From an uncultured Lachnospiraceae bacterium (lineage in GTDB: Bacteria > Bacillota > Clostridia > Lachnospirales > Lachnospiraceae): a stretch of DNA of 64,000 bases. A model generated the notes under the pieces. It ran no database searches. It was not told the origin of the DNA and saw nothing but the letters and a program-made list of their open reading frames with translations. The position numbers were made by a program, and so were the translations under genes. Where the stretch lies: positions 1 to 64,000 of the forward strand of contig CATLAK010000001.1 of assembly GCA_949878435.1 (NCBI GenBank). Reading direction: 5' to 3'. Positions 45,685-55,759 of this stretch are shown piece after piece (the first letter of the stretch is position 1; every line of letters begins with the position of its first letter).

Positions 45685-46530
45685 CTAGGACTGTAACTCT
45701 ACCGACTCAATACAGTTATTTAGAAGCATGGCAATCGTCATAGGCCCCACACCGCCCGGAACAGGCGTAATCGCACTGCAGACCGGTTCAACATCTTCAA
45801 AATCCACATCGCCGCACAATTTGTTGTTCTCATCCCTGTTGATTCCCACATCGATTACCACGGCGCCCTCTTTCACATATTCCCTGGTAATCATTTTAGG
45901 CTTTCCGATTGCCACGATCAGAATATCTGCCCTTCCAGTCACTTCCTTCAGGTTCTTGGTACGGGAATGTGCTATGGTTACCGTAGCATTCTCGCGAAGC
46001 AAAAGGATGGACATAGGCTTACCTACGATATTGCTTCTGCCGAGCACTACACATTCCTTTCCTTCAATGGAAACGCCGCTTCTTTTCAGCAGTTGAATGA
46101 TGCCTGCAGGCGTACAGGATACAAAACCCTTCTGCCCGATGCACAGCGCACCCACGCTTTGGGGGTGAAAGCCATCCACATCTTTCTTAGGATCGATTGC
46201 CTTAATGACAGTGTCCTCATCAATATGTGACGGAAGCGGCAGCTGAACCAAGATGCCGTTCACATCCTTTCTGCCGTTTAGCTCCTGTATCAGTGCTAAA
46301 AGTTCTTCCTGGGTCGTTTCCTCTGGAAGTTCATAGGACAAAGAGCCGATTCCGATATACTCGCATCCCTTTTTCTTGTTTCTGACATAAACACTGGACG
46401 CCGGATTATCTCCCACCTGAATGACCGCCAGCGTCACTTCAACTCCCCTTTCATGAAGTTCTGCCGCTTTTTGCTTTAACTCATCTTTAATCTGCGTTGA
46501 AATTGTTTTTCCATCAATAATTGCCGCCAT
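45685..46530 (-). CDS. folD: bifunctional methylenetetrahydrofolate dehydrogenase/cyclohydrolase
   Basis: Interconverts 5,10-methylene-, methenyl- and 10-formyl-THF. 281 residues with the conserved YVRNKKKGCEYIGIGSLSYE (catalytic Lys), ILVQLPLPSHID, VDGFHP and the NADP Rossmann part GRSNIVGKPMSILLL. The C-terminal GGVGPMTIAMLL is also typical. It follows fhs by 22 nt. Confidence 0.97.
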   Translation of the reverse strand: MAAIIDGKTISTQIKDELKQKAAELHERGVEVTLAVIQVGDNPASSVYVRNKKKGCEYIGIGSLSYELPEETTQEELLALIQELNGRKDVNGILVQLPLPSHIDEDTVIKAIDPKKDVDGFHPQSVGALCIGQKGFVSCTPAGIIQLLKRSGVSIEGKECVVLGRSNIVGKPMSILLLRENATVTIAHSRTKNLKEVTGRADILIVAIGKPKMITREYVKEGAVVIDVGINRDENNKLCGDVDFEDVEPVCSAITPVPGGVGPMTIAMLLNNCIESVELQS

Positions 46531-46552
46531 GTTTTCCGCCTTTCCCTATCCT

Positions 46553-48223
46553 TTAAAAAAGTCCTGTTATCACACCATCATCATCTACATCAATACGAAA
46601 TGCCGCCGGCTGTTTGGGAAGCCCCGGCATCGTCATGACCGCTCCCGTAAGCACTACCACGAACCCTGCACCGGCAGAAACATAAACTTCTCTCACATTC
46701 ATCCTGAAATTTTCCGGTCTGCCCAAAAGCGCCGGGTCATCGGAAAGGGAATACTGGGTTTTTGCCATACACACCGGCATATTTCCAAATCCCAGTTTTT
46801 CCAGTTCTGCAAGCTGTTTTTCTGCCTGTCCGGTATAATTTACACCTTCTGCTCCGTAAATTTCCCTTGCCACCGTTTCTATCTTTTCTTTCAGACTTAA
46901 GCTGTCCTCGTACAATAGCTTAAACGCGCTCTTTTTATGTTCCAGCGTTTCAAGCACTTCCTTTGCCAGTGCAATACCGCCTTCTCCGCCCTTCTCCCAG
47001 ACTTCCGAAAGTGCGAACGCGCATCCCCGCTCTGTGCAGAACGCTCTTACATATGCAGTTTCCGCTTCCGTGTCCGTTGCAAAACTGTTTAAGGTCACTA
47101 CCACCGGTACTCCATACTTGTGCAGATTTTCAATGTGCTTTTCCAGATTTACGATTCCTTTCTTCAAGGCTTCTAAATTTTCTTCCCCCAATGACTCTTT
47201 GGGTATGCCGCCATTATATTTCAGTGCACGGACCGTTGCAACCAACACCACTGCATCCGGTTTAAGCCCCGCCATCCTGCATTTGATATCAAAAAACTTT
47301 TCCGCACCTAGATCAGCGCCAAAGCCCGCTTCCGTGATGACGTAATCTGCCATCTTAAGAGCAGCCTTGGTAGCGCGCACGGAATTACATCCATGGGCGA
47401 TATTGGCAAAGGGTCCTCCGTGTACAAGCGCCGGCGTATGCTCCAGCGTCTGGATGAGATTCGGTTTCATGGCATCCTTAAGAAGCGCTGCCATTGCCCC
47501 CACTGCATTCAAATCGCTGGCTGTCACCGGTTTTCCCTGATAATCATAGGCAGCCACCATCCGGCCAAGCCGGATTTTTAAATCTTTCATATCTTTTGCC
47601 AGACAAAGCACTGCCATAATCTCCGATGCCACCGTGATGACAAAGTGATCCTCTCTCACCGTTCCGTCTGTCTTTGCGCCAAGCCCTACCACGATATTGC
47701 GCAGAACCCTGTCATTCATATCAAGACATCTTTTCCACACTACCCTTCTGGTGTCGATTCCAAGTTCATTTCCCTGCTGTATATGATTATCAAGAAGCGC
47801 TGCAAGGAGATTATTGGCAGATGTGATTGCATGAAAATCTCCTGTAAAGTGAAGGTTTAAATCCTCCATTGGGACTACCTGGGCATATCCGCCGCCCGCT
47901 GCACCGCCTTTGATTCCAAAGCAGGGACCAAGGGAAGGCTCCCTAAGCGCGATCACTGCCTTTTTCCCAAGTTTCCCAAATGCCTGCCCCAAGCCTACGC
48001 TGGTGGTGGTTTTTCCTTCTCCTGCCGGCGTTGGATTGATTGCTGTGACTAAAATCAGCTTTCCGTCAGGATTGGCAGCCTGTCTTTCTAAGCATTCATC
48101 CGAAATCTTGGCTTTATATCTTCCATACAATTCCAGCTCCTGCTCATCGATCTGAAGGGTCTTTGCCACCTCCCCGATAGGGATAAGTTCTGCCTCCTGT
48201 GCGATTTGAATATCCGTCTTCAT
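46553..48223 (-). CDS. fhs: formate-tetrahydrofolate ligase
   Basis: ATP-dependent formation of 10-formyl-THF from formate. 556 residues. The ATP loop is [20 protein letters not shown]; further marks are [33 protein letters not shown], and [12 protein letters not shown]. With folD and the cyclo-ligase it supplies one-carbon units from formate; in acetogens it is also part of the methyl branch of the Wood-Ljungdahl pathway, but nothing else here proves acetogenesis. It starts 16 nt after ftsK. Confidence 0.97.
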   Translation of the reverse strand: MKTDIQIAQEAELIPIGEVAKTLQIDEQELELYGRYKAKISDECLERQAANPDGKLILVTAINPTPAGEGKTTTSVGLGQAFGKLGKKAVIALREPSLGPCFGIKGGAAGGGYAQVVPMEDLNLHFTGDFHAITSANNLLAALLDNHIQQGNELGIDTRRVVWKRCLDMNDRVLRNIVVGLGAKTDGTVREDHFVITVASEIMAVLCLAKDMKDLKIRLGRMVAAYDYQGKPVTASDLNAVGAMAALLKDAMKPNLIQTLEHTPALVHGGPFANIAHGCNSVRATKAALKMADYVITEAGFGADLGAEKFFDIKCRMAGLKPDAVVLVATVRALKYNGGIPKESLGEENLEALKKGIVNLEKHIENLHKYGVPVVVTLNSFATDTEAETAYVRAFCTERGCAFALSEVWEKGGEGGIALAKEVLETLEHKKSAFKLLYEDSLSLKEKIETVAREIYGAEGVNYTGQAEKQLAELEKLGFGNMPVCMAKTQYSLSDDPALLGRPENFRMNVREVYVSAGAGFVVVLTGAVMTMPGLPKQPAAFRIDVDDDGVITGLF

Positions 48224-48239
48224 ACTAATCCTCCTGTTC

Positions 48240-50951
48240 TTATAAGGACTCCTCTATGTACTGTTCAAACTGCTCTGCGCTCATCAGCACCTTGCGCGGC
48301 TTGGTTCCTTCTTCTTCACCGACCACTCCTGCCTCACAGAGCTGATCCATGATTCTTGCCGCCCGGTTAAAACCAATCTTAAACACACGCTGAAGCATCC
48401 CGATGGATGCCTTGTCTTTTTCTATGATGAATTTAGCTGCATCAACAAAATATTGATCCCTCTCCGTGCCTTCCGCTCCTGAGGCGCCGCCACCCATGCT
48501 GCTTCCGCCGGCAGCGATCTTCTCCTGGATATCGGTATCATAGATATTTCCAAGGGTCTGGTTCTTCAAAAACTCAACCACATCCGATACCTCTTTGTCA
48601 GAGACGAACGCCCCCTGCACTCTTGCAGGCTTGCTGTACCCTTGCGGGTAGAAAAGCATATCTCCTTTTCCAAGCAGCTTTTCCGCTCCGTTCATATCAA
48701 GGATCGTACGCGAATCCACACCGCTTGATACGCTGAATGCCACCCGGCTCGGCATATTGGCTTTAATAAGACCCGTGATGACGTCCACCGAAGGTCGCTG
48801 GGTAGCGATGATCAGATGAATCCCCGCCGCCCTTGCAAGCTGGGCAAGGCGGCAGATAGATTCCTCCACCTCCCCGGGGCATACCATCATAAGGTCTGCA
48901 AGTTCGTCTACAATAATCACAATCTGGGGCATCTTGGAGGGCGCCTCGGCATCTCCTTTTTCTTTCATCGCCTCCACTTTTTTGTTGTAGCCTTTCAGAT
49001 CTCTTACGTTGAAATCTGCAAATTTCTGGTACCTGTCCGTCATCTCGGCAACGCCCCACTGGAGCGCCGCTGATGCCTTCTTAGGATCCGTCACAACCGG
49101 AATAAGAAGATGGGGAATACCGTTATATACGCTAAGCTCCACCACCTTGGGATCGACCATAATAAGCTTTACGTCATCCGGATGTGCCTTATATAAGATA
49201 CTCATAATAAGTGTATTGATGCAGACCGACTTGCCGGAACCTGTCGCCCCTGCAATCAGCATATGAGGCATCTTGGCAATATCTGCCATTACGACCTTGC
49301 CGCCAATATCTTTTCCAACTGCAAACGCCAGATTGGAAGGGAACTCCTTAAACTCTTTGCTCTCAAGAAGATCGCGGAGGGCTACCATCATGTTCTCTTT
49401 ATTGGGCACCTCGATTCCTACCGCTGCCTTGCCGGGAATCGGCGCTTCTATTCTGATATCCGTCGCCGCCAGATTTAATTTGATATCATCGGTAAGCCCC
49501 ACGATTTTGCTGACCTTGACGCCCTGCTCCGGCTGAAGCTCAAATCTGGTGACAGAAGGTCCCTGGCTGATATCGGTAACGGTGACACGCACACCAAAGG
49601 TCTGCAGCGTCTGCTGCAGCCGCATTGCCGTCTCTTTCAATTCCCTTGCCGAATCGCCCCCTGCTTTCCCCTTTCCCCGCACCAGCTTGCTGATGGGCGG
49701 GAATATGTATTTTTTAGGGATACGCTCCTTTGGAATCTGTATTTGCGGCTGAGCCGCCATTGGCTCCTCTACCGCTGCTTTGACCGGGCTTTCTGATGCC
49801 GCTGCCACAGGACGAACCCTTTCAGGCTGCCTTGCCGGTTCTTCATAATCCGGCTCCGCCTGTCTTTTGACAGGCATATCATATTCCTGCACGCCGCCCG
49901 GAAACTCATCGAAGGCTTCAGCCTCCTCACCGTCTGCATACAAACTTGTTATCTCTGAAAGTTCATCGCATCCTTCTTCCTCTTCTAAGTAAGCGCTGTT
50001 GATCCTTATTTTATCAAAATCAAATTCTTCCTGCTGCATCTGCCCGGGCGCTTCTTTCACCTGCTCTATCTGCTCTTCAAAGTCTGTCAGATTGATTTCA
50101 TGAATATCATCCCTTGTCTTATGCCGCTCTTGTCTATCCTCCGTCAGCGTGGTATCGAGCATGACGCCGGAAACCTTCTTGTCCATGCGGAGAATCTTTT
50201 CGTTTTCCCGTTCTTCTTCCCGCAGCCTTCTTTCTTCTTCCCGCCGCTGCCTTTCCGCCTCCTGCTCTCTTCTGCGTTCCATCGCCCGTTCTCTGCGGTA
50301 TGCCGCATCTTCTTTAGAACGCTCATAAACCTTTCTTCCCCCGGATTTAACGCCTGATACGAAGGACTTGTCCGTCAACACCACAAGCGATATGATCACA
50401 GCAACTAAAACCACTAAAACGGTGCCGATCATTCCCAGAAAGTGAAAACATAAATACGCAAGTGAACCGGCAAGCACGCCTCCTCCGTTATGCTTTTCGC
50501 TGCACCTTGTATATATTTCATTAATCTGATAACTTTCAACAGCTTCCAGCCCTCCGGCAAACAATTCGCACACCATTCCCGCAAGAAGAAAAAGCAGCAC
50601 ACCTGCTACAAGCTTACGCGTCGCTATTGCATTGCCGCTGTTTACCATCCCAAAGGCAATCATAATGAACAAAACAAGAGGCATAATATAAGCAGTCAGA
50701 CCAAAAATACCAAACATAATATCACTGACGGTATTTCCCATCACGCCGGCAATTCCAAAATTGCATAGAAACAAAAAGATTGCCGCCGCAAACAAGGCAA
50801 TCAAAATAATTTCATTTCTGATTGCCACATCCATAGGTTCGCTTTTACTGCGTGAATTTGTTGTTTTTCTTTGATAATTTCCTCTTCCGGAGCTTTGCCT
50901 GCCCGCAGATGAACTGCTCCTTCCGGAACTGCCTTTCTTTGTCTGTGCCAT
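48240..50951 (-). CDS. DNA translocase FtsK/SpoIIIE
   Basis: Pumps chromosomal DNA through the division or sporulation septum. 903 residues. N-terminal basic region, four or five membrane helices (residues ~45-195), a long charged linker (about 200-430, with an Arg/Glu-rich helix near 225-255), the RecA-like motor (Walker [17 protein letters not shown], Walker [23 protein letters not shown]) and the winged-helix gamma domain ([17 protein letters not shown]). Start set by AAAGGGG. It lies next to the tepA-like gene, as spoIIIE does in Bacillus. Whether it serves division or sporulation is not decided. Confidence 0.95.
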   Translation of the reverse strand: MAQTKKGSSGRSSSSAGRQSSGRGNYQRKTTNSRSKSEPMDVAIRNEIILIALFAAAIFLFLCNFGIAGVMGNTVSDIMFGIFGLTAYIMPLVLFIMIAFGMVNSGNAIATRKLVAGVLLFLLAGMVCELFAGGLEAVESYQINEIYTRCSEKHNGGGVLAGSLAYLCFHFLGMIGTVLVVLVAVIISLVVLTDKSFVSGVKSGGRKVYERSKEDAAYRRERAMERRREQEAERQRREEERRLREEERENEKILRMDKKVSGVMLDTTLTEDRQERHKTRDDIHEINLTDFEEQIEQVKEAPGQMQQEEFDFDKIRINSAYLEEEEGCDELSEITSLYADGEEAEAFDEFPGGVQEYDMPVKRQAEPDYEEPARQPERVRPVAAASESPVKAAVEEPMAAQPQIQIPKERIPKKYIFPPISKLVRGKGKAGGDSARELKETAMRLQQTLQTFGVRVTVTDISQGPSVTRFELQPEQGVKVSKIVGLTDDIKLNLAATDIRIEAPIPGKAAVGIEVPNKENMMVALRDLLESKEFKEFPSNLAFAVGKDIGGKVVMADIAKMPHMLIAGATGSGKSVCINTLIMSILYKAHPDDVKLIMVDPKVVELSVYNGIPHLLIPVVTDPKKASAALQWGVAEMTDRYQKFADFNVRDLKGYNKKVEAMKEKGDAEAPSKMPQIVIIVDELADLMMVCPGEVEESICRLAQLARAAGIHLIIATQRPSVDVITGLIKANMPSRVAFSVSSGVDSRTILDMNGAEKLLGKGDMLFYPQGYSKPARVQGAFVSDKEVSDVVEFLKNQTLGNIYDTDIQEKIAAGGSSMGGGASGAEGTERDQYFVDAAKFIIEKDKASIGMLQRVFKIGFNRAARIMDQLCEAGVVGEEEGTKPRKVLMSAEQFEQYIEESL

Positions 50952-50998
50952 ACTAAATCCCCTTTAAGTATCTTCCAGATACTCACATAATCTTTTAT

Positions 50999-51027
50999 AG
51001 TATAGCATTTTCATCAATCCTTGTCAC
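50999..51027 (-). promoter_or_regulatory. candidate promoter of ftsK
   Basis: Minus strand: -35 GTGACA (51022-51027), 17-nt spacer, -10 TATACT (50999-51004). Between it and the ribosome site is a perfect 7-bp hairpin, AGTATCT-loop-AGATACT (50967-50983), in the short leader. Confidence 0.5.
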
Positions 51028-51044
51028 CAATAAACATTTTTTTG

Positions 51045-51734
51045 TTATTTCTTTTTCTTTTTTGCAATTAGAGAGTGAAGTTTTTCCATTGCTTCCCGGA
51101 TTCCGCCCGTCTCATTGATGATTCCTTCCGCCACAGCTTCCTCACCCACCAGGATGGTCCCCACGTCCTTGGTAAGCACGCCTGTCTCCATCATCAGCTC
51201 TTCAAATCTGTTTTTAGTAATCTTACAGTGACCGCATACGAACCCTGTGATTCTGTTCTGAATCTGCCTGAAGTAATCAAAGGTCTGTGGGACACCAATA
51301 ACCATTCCGTTCATCCTCACAGGATGGATGACCATCGTCCCCGTGGGAACGATATAAGAGTAATTCGTGCTCACAGCGATGGGAACGCCGATGGAATGGC
51401 TCCCTCCTAATACCAATGATACTGTAGGTTTGCTCAAAGATGCAATCATCTCCGCAATCGCAAGCCCTGCCTCCACATCTCCGCCCATGGTATTTAACAA
51501 GATCAGGACTCCATCTATATCCTTGCTGTCCTCAATCGCCGCAAGTTCCGGCAGAACATGCTCATATTTGGTGGTCTTGGAATTTGTTCCAAGATTGTCA
51601 TGCCCTTCTACCTCTCCGATTACCGAAATCAAATGTATGGTGTGAGACTTTCCGTTTTTGTCCAGCGTCACCTGACCTGTTTCTTCTATCCGCTCATCCC
51701 TATGCTTTTCTTCTTCCACCTTTTTTCCTGACAT
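51045..51734 (-). CDS. ClpP-like serine protease, TepA/YmfB type
   Basis: 229 residues from the ATG giving MSGKKVEEE (preceded by AAGGAAGG). The ClpP/crotonase fold is visible in GVLILLNTMGGDVEAGLAIA, SLVLGGSHSIGVPIAVS (nucleophile-serine region) and IVPTGTMVIHPVRMNG (His region). In Bacillus the homologue is TepA/YmfB, associated with protein export and encoded near spoIIIE, as here. It has no signal peptide and probably acts in the cytosol or at the membrane. A classical ClpP is longer-studied but has a different active-site context and clpX neighbour. Confidence 0.85.
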   Translation of the reverse strand: MSGKKVEEEKHRDERIEETGQVTLDKNGKSHTIHLISVIGEVEGHDNLGTNSKTTKYEHVLPELAAIEDSKDIDGVLILLNTMGGDVEAGLAIAEMIASLSKPTVSLVLGGSHSIGVPIAVSTNYSYIVPTGTMVIHPVRMNGMVIGVPQTFDYFRQIQNRITGFVCGHCKITKNRFEELMMETGVLTKDVGTILVGEEAVAEGIINETGGIREAMEKLHSLIAKKKKK

Positions 51735-51763
51735 ATCTGCGCCTTCCTTTTCCGAAATAAATT

Positions 51764-51788
51764 TAAAAAGAACTGCCAAAAGCAGTCC
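51764..51788 (-). terminator. terminator between the acidic-tail membrane gene and tepA
   Basis: Minus strand: GGACTGC pairs with GCAGTTC (one G-U pair) around a TTTTG loop and is followed by TTTTT. It closes the long unit that starts at rex. Confidence 0.7.
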
Positions 51789-51829
51789 CTTTTAGTATAT
51801 TTCCTGTGCGATTTTTTATGCAAAAGATT

Positions 51830-53089
51830 TTAAATGTCAAAGTCGTCATTTTCGTTGATTTCAACATCAAATTCCATCCTGCACTCGTCAAGATCAAAGT
51901 CCATATCCTTTTTCACATGTTTTTTGGGAACCGGAAGTGGATTGTCAAGAAGGCGGACCTTTCTGCCGTCTTCCGTGACCACGTAGTCTCCTTCCTCTTC
52001 TGCCGGCATTTCCGGCTCTGCTGCTTGTTCTTTCACTTCTACTTCCGGTGCTTTATAACACACTGCCTCCGCTTCCGGCATGCTTCCTTCCTCCACAGCT
52101 TCTACCGTATCATTCGGCACCTCGTTCTGACTTGCCTCCACCGCAGCTTCGGGTGTCTGATCTTCCGCCGCACTTTCTGCTTTTTTTGCTTTTACAATAC
52201 AATAAACTACCTGACAGAAAATGCCTGCCACAAGGGCGCCGTCAAGCCACAGCAAAAAAGCTGCCGAAACATCCTGACAACGTTCCGGGAACCCCTGAAA
52301 CTGATAAAGCCACCAGTAGAACCGGTCTACGATGGTATCGCCGGTCAGTCCTGTATACTTTATAAGTATGGCAAACAGTCCCGCTGACAGTCCAATCAGC
52401 AGATGCCAGATTTGGGTTCTCACTTTCATGATCCGATCTTTATTTTTCCGCTCTTTTTCCTGATTTTGCAATCTGATTTTGTCTCTAAGCGCTTTAAAAT
52501 GGCAAATCAGAACATACACCATCATTACCGGTAAAAGCCACCCCAGATAATTCCAGATGCACATCACTCCAGCAAAGAACCCCAGCAGTTTTAAGTAAAG
52601 CCCCCGCCATGCTCTTTTATTCCATTCTCCCTTCATCGCCCTGTCATGAAAATATCCCAGCGCAACAAGAAGGAGGGAAAAATACAGCATAAAATAATTT
52701 TCAGGCGACACAGAAAAAACAGATTTTAAAATCCACGGCGATATCATCAAAATGCCGGAAGAAACAAATCCTGCCAGCCTACCAAACAGCATGCTGATGC
52801 CGACAAACAGCAAAACAATCCATAAGGTCTGAATCACCAGCTGATAAATACCCACTGCATCAATCAAATTTCCCGTAAATTTCAAAAGTCTTGACAGATT
52901 TCTGGTGTACGCATAGGAAAGTCCTGAATTTAACACAGGTTCCTGCTTTGATGCCCGCATCATGGCATAGGAAAAATAGCCGTATGTATCAATCATCGAC
53001 CGACCGCCAAAAATGAAATACTGTATTCTGCTGCTTGCAGCCACAAAAAACCACAAAAGTAAAAGCAGCCAGTTCTTCTTTTTATTCAT
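51830..53089 (-). CDS. multi-spanning membrane protein with acidic cytosolic tail, unknown
   Basis: 419 residues from an ATG that overlaps the yebC stop by 8 nt. About eight membrane helices fill residues ~5-300. The first extracytoplasmic part (IFGGRSMIDTYGYFSYAMMR) is reminiscent of GT-C-type or PMT-like proteins, but no clear catalytic motif is present. The last ~130 residues are hydrophilic and strongly acidic, ending in a run of Asp/Glu around DFDLDECRMEFDVEINENDD. I cannot assign a function. It ends at a terminator. Confidence 0.65.
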   Translation of the reverse strand: MNKKKNWLLLLLWFFVAASSRIQYFIFGGRSMIDTYGYFSYAMMRASKQEPVLNSGLSYAYTRNLSRLLKFTGNLIDAVGIYQLVIQTLWIVLLFVGISMLFGRLAGFVSSGILMISPWILKSVFSVSPENYFMLYFSLLLVALGYFHDRAMKGEWNKRAWRGLYLKLLGFFAGVMCIWNYLGWLLPVMMVYVLICHFKALRDKIRLQNQEKERKNKDRIMKVRTQIWHLLIGLSAGLFAILIKYTGLTGDTIVDRFYWWLYQFQGFPERCQDVSAAFLLWLDGALVAGIFCQVVYCIVKAKKAESAAEDQTPEAAVEASQNEVPNDTVEAVEEGSMPEAEAVCYKAPEVEVKEQAAEPEMPAEEEGDYVVTEDGRKVRLLDNPLPVPKKHVKKDMDFDLDECRMEFDVEINENDDFDI

Positions 53090-53810
53090 CCCAGTTGTGG
53101 TATACTGCTTGCACATCATCTTCTTCATCCAGTAAATCAAGTATCTTCTGCAGACTCTTTACCGCTGCCTCGTCCGTAAGTTCTACGTAGTTCTGCGGTA
53201 TCATGGTCACTTCAGCAGAAACCATTGCAATATTTGCTTCCTGAAGCGCTTTCAGTACCGTATCAAAATCATCTGGATCTGTAAGTATCTCGAAGCTGTC
53301 TTCCTCTTCTGCAAAATCTTCTGCACCTGCATCCAAAGCCAGCATCATAAGCTCGTCGGAATCTCCTTCATATTCCTCCTTGTCGATGATGATCTGCCCT
53401 TTCTTGTCGAACATGAACGATACGCATCCCGGTGTTCCCACATTTCCATTTCCCTTGGTAAAGGCGTTTCTCACATTTGCCGCCGTCCTGTTCTGATTGT
53501 CTGTGAGCGCATCCACAATGATGGCAATCCCATTAGGACCATAACCTTCATAAGTAATATACTTGTAGTTGACGCTTCCCGCATCTCCTGCTGCCTTCTT
53601 GATTCCTCTTTCAATGGTATCATTGGGCATGTTGTTGGATTTTGCTTTTGCAATGACCTGTGCCAGCTTTGAGTTATTTGCCGGGTCCGGTCCGCCTTCC
53701 TTTACGGCTACCGCGATTTCTCTCCCAAGAATGGTAAAGATTTTCCCTTTAGCCGCATCATTTTTTTCCTTCTTATGCTTGATGTTTGCAAATTTTGAAT
53801 GTCCTGACAT
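53082..53810 (-). CDS. YebC/PmpR family protein
   Basis: 242 residues of the YebC/TACO1 family, with the typical opening MSGHSKFANIKHKKEKNDAA and the central GYGPNGIAIIVDALTDNQNR. The C-terminal part, EITDPDDFDTV-like with MVSAEVTMIPQ, is acidic. Members were long called transcriptional regulators; more recent work links YebC to translation of proline stretches. The sequence alone does not decide between these. Downstream of the CNNM gene by 12 nt and coupled to the membrane protein gene by an 8-nt overlap. Confidence 0.93.
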   Translation of the reverse strand: MSGHSKFANIKHKKEKNDAAKGKIFTILGREIAVAVKEGGPDPANNSKLAQVIAKAKSNNMPNDTIERGIKKAAGDAGSVNYKYITYEGYGPNGIAIIVDALTDNQNRTAANVRNAFTKGNGNVGTPGCVSFMFDKKGQIIIDKEEYEGDSDELMMLALDAGAEDFAEEEDSFEILTDPDDFDTVLKALQEANIAMVSAEVTMIPQNYVELTDEAAVKSLQKILDLLDEEDDVQAVYHNWDE

Positions 53811-53822
53811 TTTCTTTCTCCT

Positions 53823-55247
53823 TTACATCTGTTTATTTTCTGTTTCGTTTTCTTCTGCTTTTATATCTTTACACGCTTCCTCGTCTTCAGATTTCTTTTC
53901 GGGAAGTTTTTTTACAAGGACACTTTTAATCATTCTGTTTTTTACCTGCATGATCTTAAAATGATATCCGTCCACATCGATGGAAAAGTCCTCATCTTCT
54001 TCATCCGGAATCTTATCCATCTTGGAAATCATAAAACCATTTAAGGTCTCAAATTCCTGTTCTTTAAAAGAAATTCCGAACCGTTCCTCCAATTCCTCGA
54101 GAGGCGTGATTCCTTCTATCATATACTCGTCAGCATTTTCGGTCTCTTCGATATGCTCCTCTTCCTCATCGTATTCATCCATGATGTTTCCCACAATCTC
54201 TTCCAGAATATCCTCCATGGCAACCAGCCCCGTGGTTTGTCCATATTCATCCACTACGATCACCATCTGGGTTTTGGTATGCTGCATAATTTGAAACAGC
54301 GCGTCTATATTTTTGGTCTCCGGTATGAACATTGTCTCTCTTACAAGACCTTCTATGTCTCCCACCATAAGCCCCATATTTCCCTCTTCCCTGTGGGCAC
54401 GCATGGCATCCCTGAAATGAAGGATTCCGATTACATGGTCGATATTCTCATCATATACCGGAAATCGGCTCTTGCTCTCACTGAGCATATAATCAAGCGC
54501 CTCTCCTAACGTCATATTCCTGTCGATTCCAAGAATATTGGATCTGTGGGTCATAATGTCCTTCGCCTGTTTATCGCCAAATTCAAAAATATTGGTAATC
54601 ATCTCCGCTTCCGTCGCCAAAAGCACACCCTGCTCATGTCCTTCATTGACCATGGATATGATCTCTTCTTCTGTCACATCCTCCCCATTCTCATCTGCAT
54701 GAATGCCGAAGATCCTGAGAATCCCCTTTGACGTCACAGACACAAGACCTGTTACCGGACTGAAGAACCGGGTAATATAATAAATCGGATTGATACACGC
54801 ATAGGACCATTTCCCTGCATAGCGCACCCCCAGCCGTTTGGGAATCAAAACGCCGAAAGTCAATAATATGTATAGCAGTACCGCCCCCGCAAGGAATAGC
54901 GCCGCGGCGGAGACCACCGCCGGCGGTATCACTGAATCCGCCATTTTTTCCATCACGCCTTTTTCTATGAGCCTTCCCGCTACCCTGCCGAAGACTCTTA
55001 AGAAAAACGCTCCCATAATCAGATTAATCAAGGTCACCACAAGCTGGACCGTGTTGATGTACTGCTCGGGATTTACTGCAATCTCGTAAAGCCGCCTCGC
55101 TTTTTTATTTCCAGTCTCCTCAAATTGCTCTGATAGTTCCTTTGCATTCAATTCCTTGACTGCCGCACCGAATCCATAAAAAAGCATATCCGTAAAGAGC
55201 AATGCAAAAAAAACAATATAACTGGCCGTAGGTCCGCCATCTTCCAT
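53823..55247 (-). CDS. CNNM/CorC family (hemolysin-type) membrane protein
   Basis: 474 residues from the ATG preceded by AAGGAGAT. Order: DUF21/CNNM membrane domain (four helices, about residues 1-170), a CBS pair (ILGIDRNMTLGEALDYMLSE and MIVVVDEYGQTTGLVAMEDI) and a C-terminal CorC/HlyC domain (YMIEGITPLEELEERFG, FETLNGFMISKM), then a Lys/Glu-rich tail. Such proteins are linked to Mg2+ or other divalent ion handling. The older hemolysin name is misleading. Lies between mazF and yebC. Confidence 0.92.
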   Translation of the reverse strand: MEDGGPTASYIVFFALLFTDMLFYGFGAAVKELNAKELSEQFEETGNKKARRLYEIAVNPEQYINTVQLVVTLINLIMGAFFLRVFGRVAGRLIEKGVMEKMADSVIPPAVVSAAALFLAGAVLLYILLTFGVLIPKRLGVRYAGKWSYACINPIYYITRFFSPVTGLVSVTSKGILRIFGIHADENGEDVTEEEIISMVNEGHEQGVLLATEAEMITNIFEFGDKQAKDIMTHRSNILGIDRNMTLGEALDYMLSESKSRFPVYDENIDHVIGILHFRDAMRAHREEGNMGLMVGDIEGLVRETMFIPETKNIDALFQIMQHTKTQMVIVVDEYGQTTGLVAMEDILEEIVGNIMDEYDEEEEHIEETENADEYMIEGITPLEELEERFGISFKEQEFETLNGFMISKMDKIPDEEDEDFSIDVDGYHFKIMQVKNRMIKSVLVKKLPEKKSEDEEACKDIKAEENETENKQM

Positions 55248-55324
55248 TCTTCTATCTCCTTTTGTACAAAATATCACATTAGACTATATCATTTCCTGTT
55301 CTTATCGTCAAGGTCTGCGTTGGC

Positions 55325-55684
55325 TTACATATATGTACCCAGTTCAAGACTGACCATGAGCCCGCGGTTCACCTGCCGCATGATATCTTCGTCCAGGTGG
55401 CACACCTTGTCTTTCAGACGCTTTTTATCTATGGTTCGGAGCTGTTCTAAGAGAATGACCGAATCTTTCACCATATCATATCTCCCGGCACTCAATTCAA
55501 TATGCGTAGGCAGTTTCGCCTTATTCATCTTAGATGTAATCGCTGCACAGATCACCGTCGGACTGTGCCTGTTTCCCACATCATTCTGTATGATCAGCAC
55601 CGGTCTGATGCCGCCCTGTTCTGACCCCACCACCGGTCTTAAATCTGCATAATAAATATCCCCTCTTCTCACTTCTTCACACAC
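55325..55684 (-). CDS. mazF: MazF/PemK family endoribonuclease
   Basis: 119 residues of the PemK/MazF toxin fold, starting [20 protein letters not shown], with [30 protein letters not shown] and a C-terminal [12 protein letters not shown]. It would cleave mRNA at short sites. Start GTG at 55684 (AAGGG) or a second GTG at 55672. It lies 75 nt after alr, as ndoA does in Bacillus, but there the antitoxin gene (ndoAI) sits between; here the gap is too short for one. Function as a toxin is thus uncertain without its partner. Confidence 0.93.
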   Translation of the reverse strand: MCEEVRRGDIYYADLRPVVGSEQGGIRPVLIIQNDVGNRHSPTVICAAITSKMNKAKLPTHIELSAGRYDMVKDSVILLEQLRTIDKKRLKDKVCHLDEDIMRQVNRGLMVSLELGTYM

Positions 55685-55759
55685 CCTTCATTTCAACAAT
55701 AGGATATTTTCAAGTCAGTAAGTAGTATAACCGTATTGTCAGAAGGTATTCAGATGCAG

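Noticed and set aside
55685-55759. Antitoxin gene between alr and mazF
   Set aside because: No open frame of useful length fits in 75 nt.
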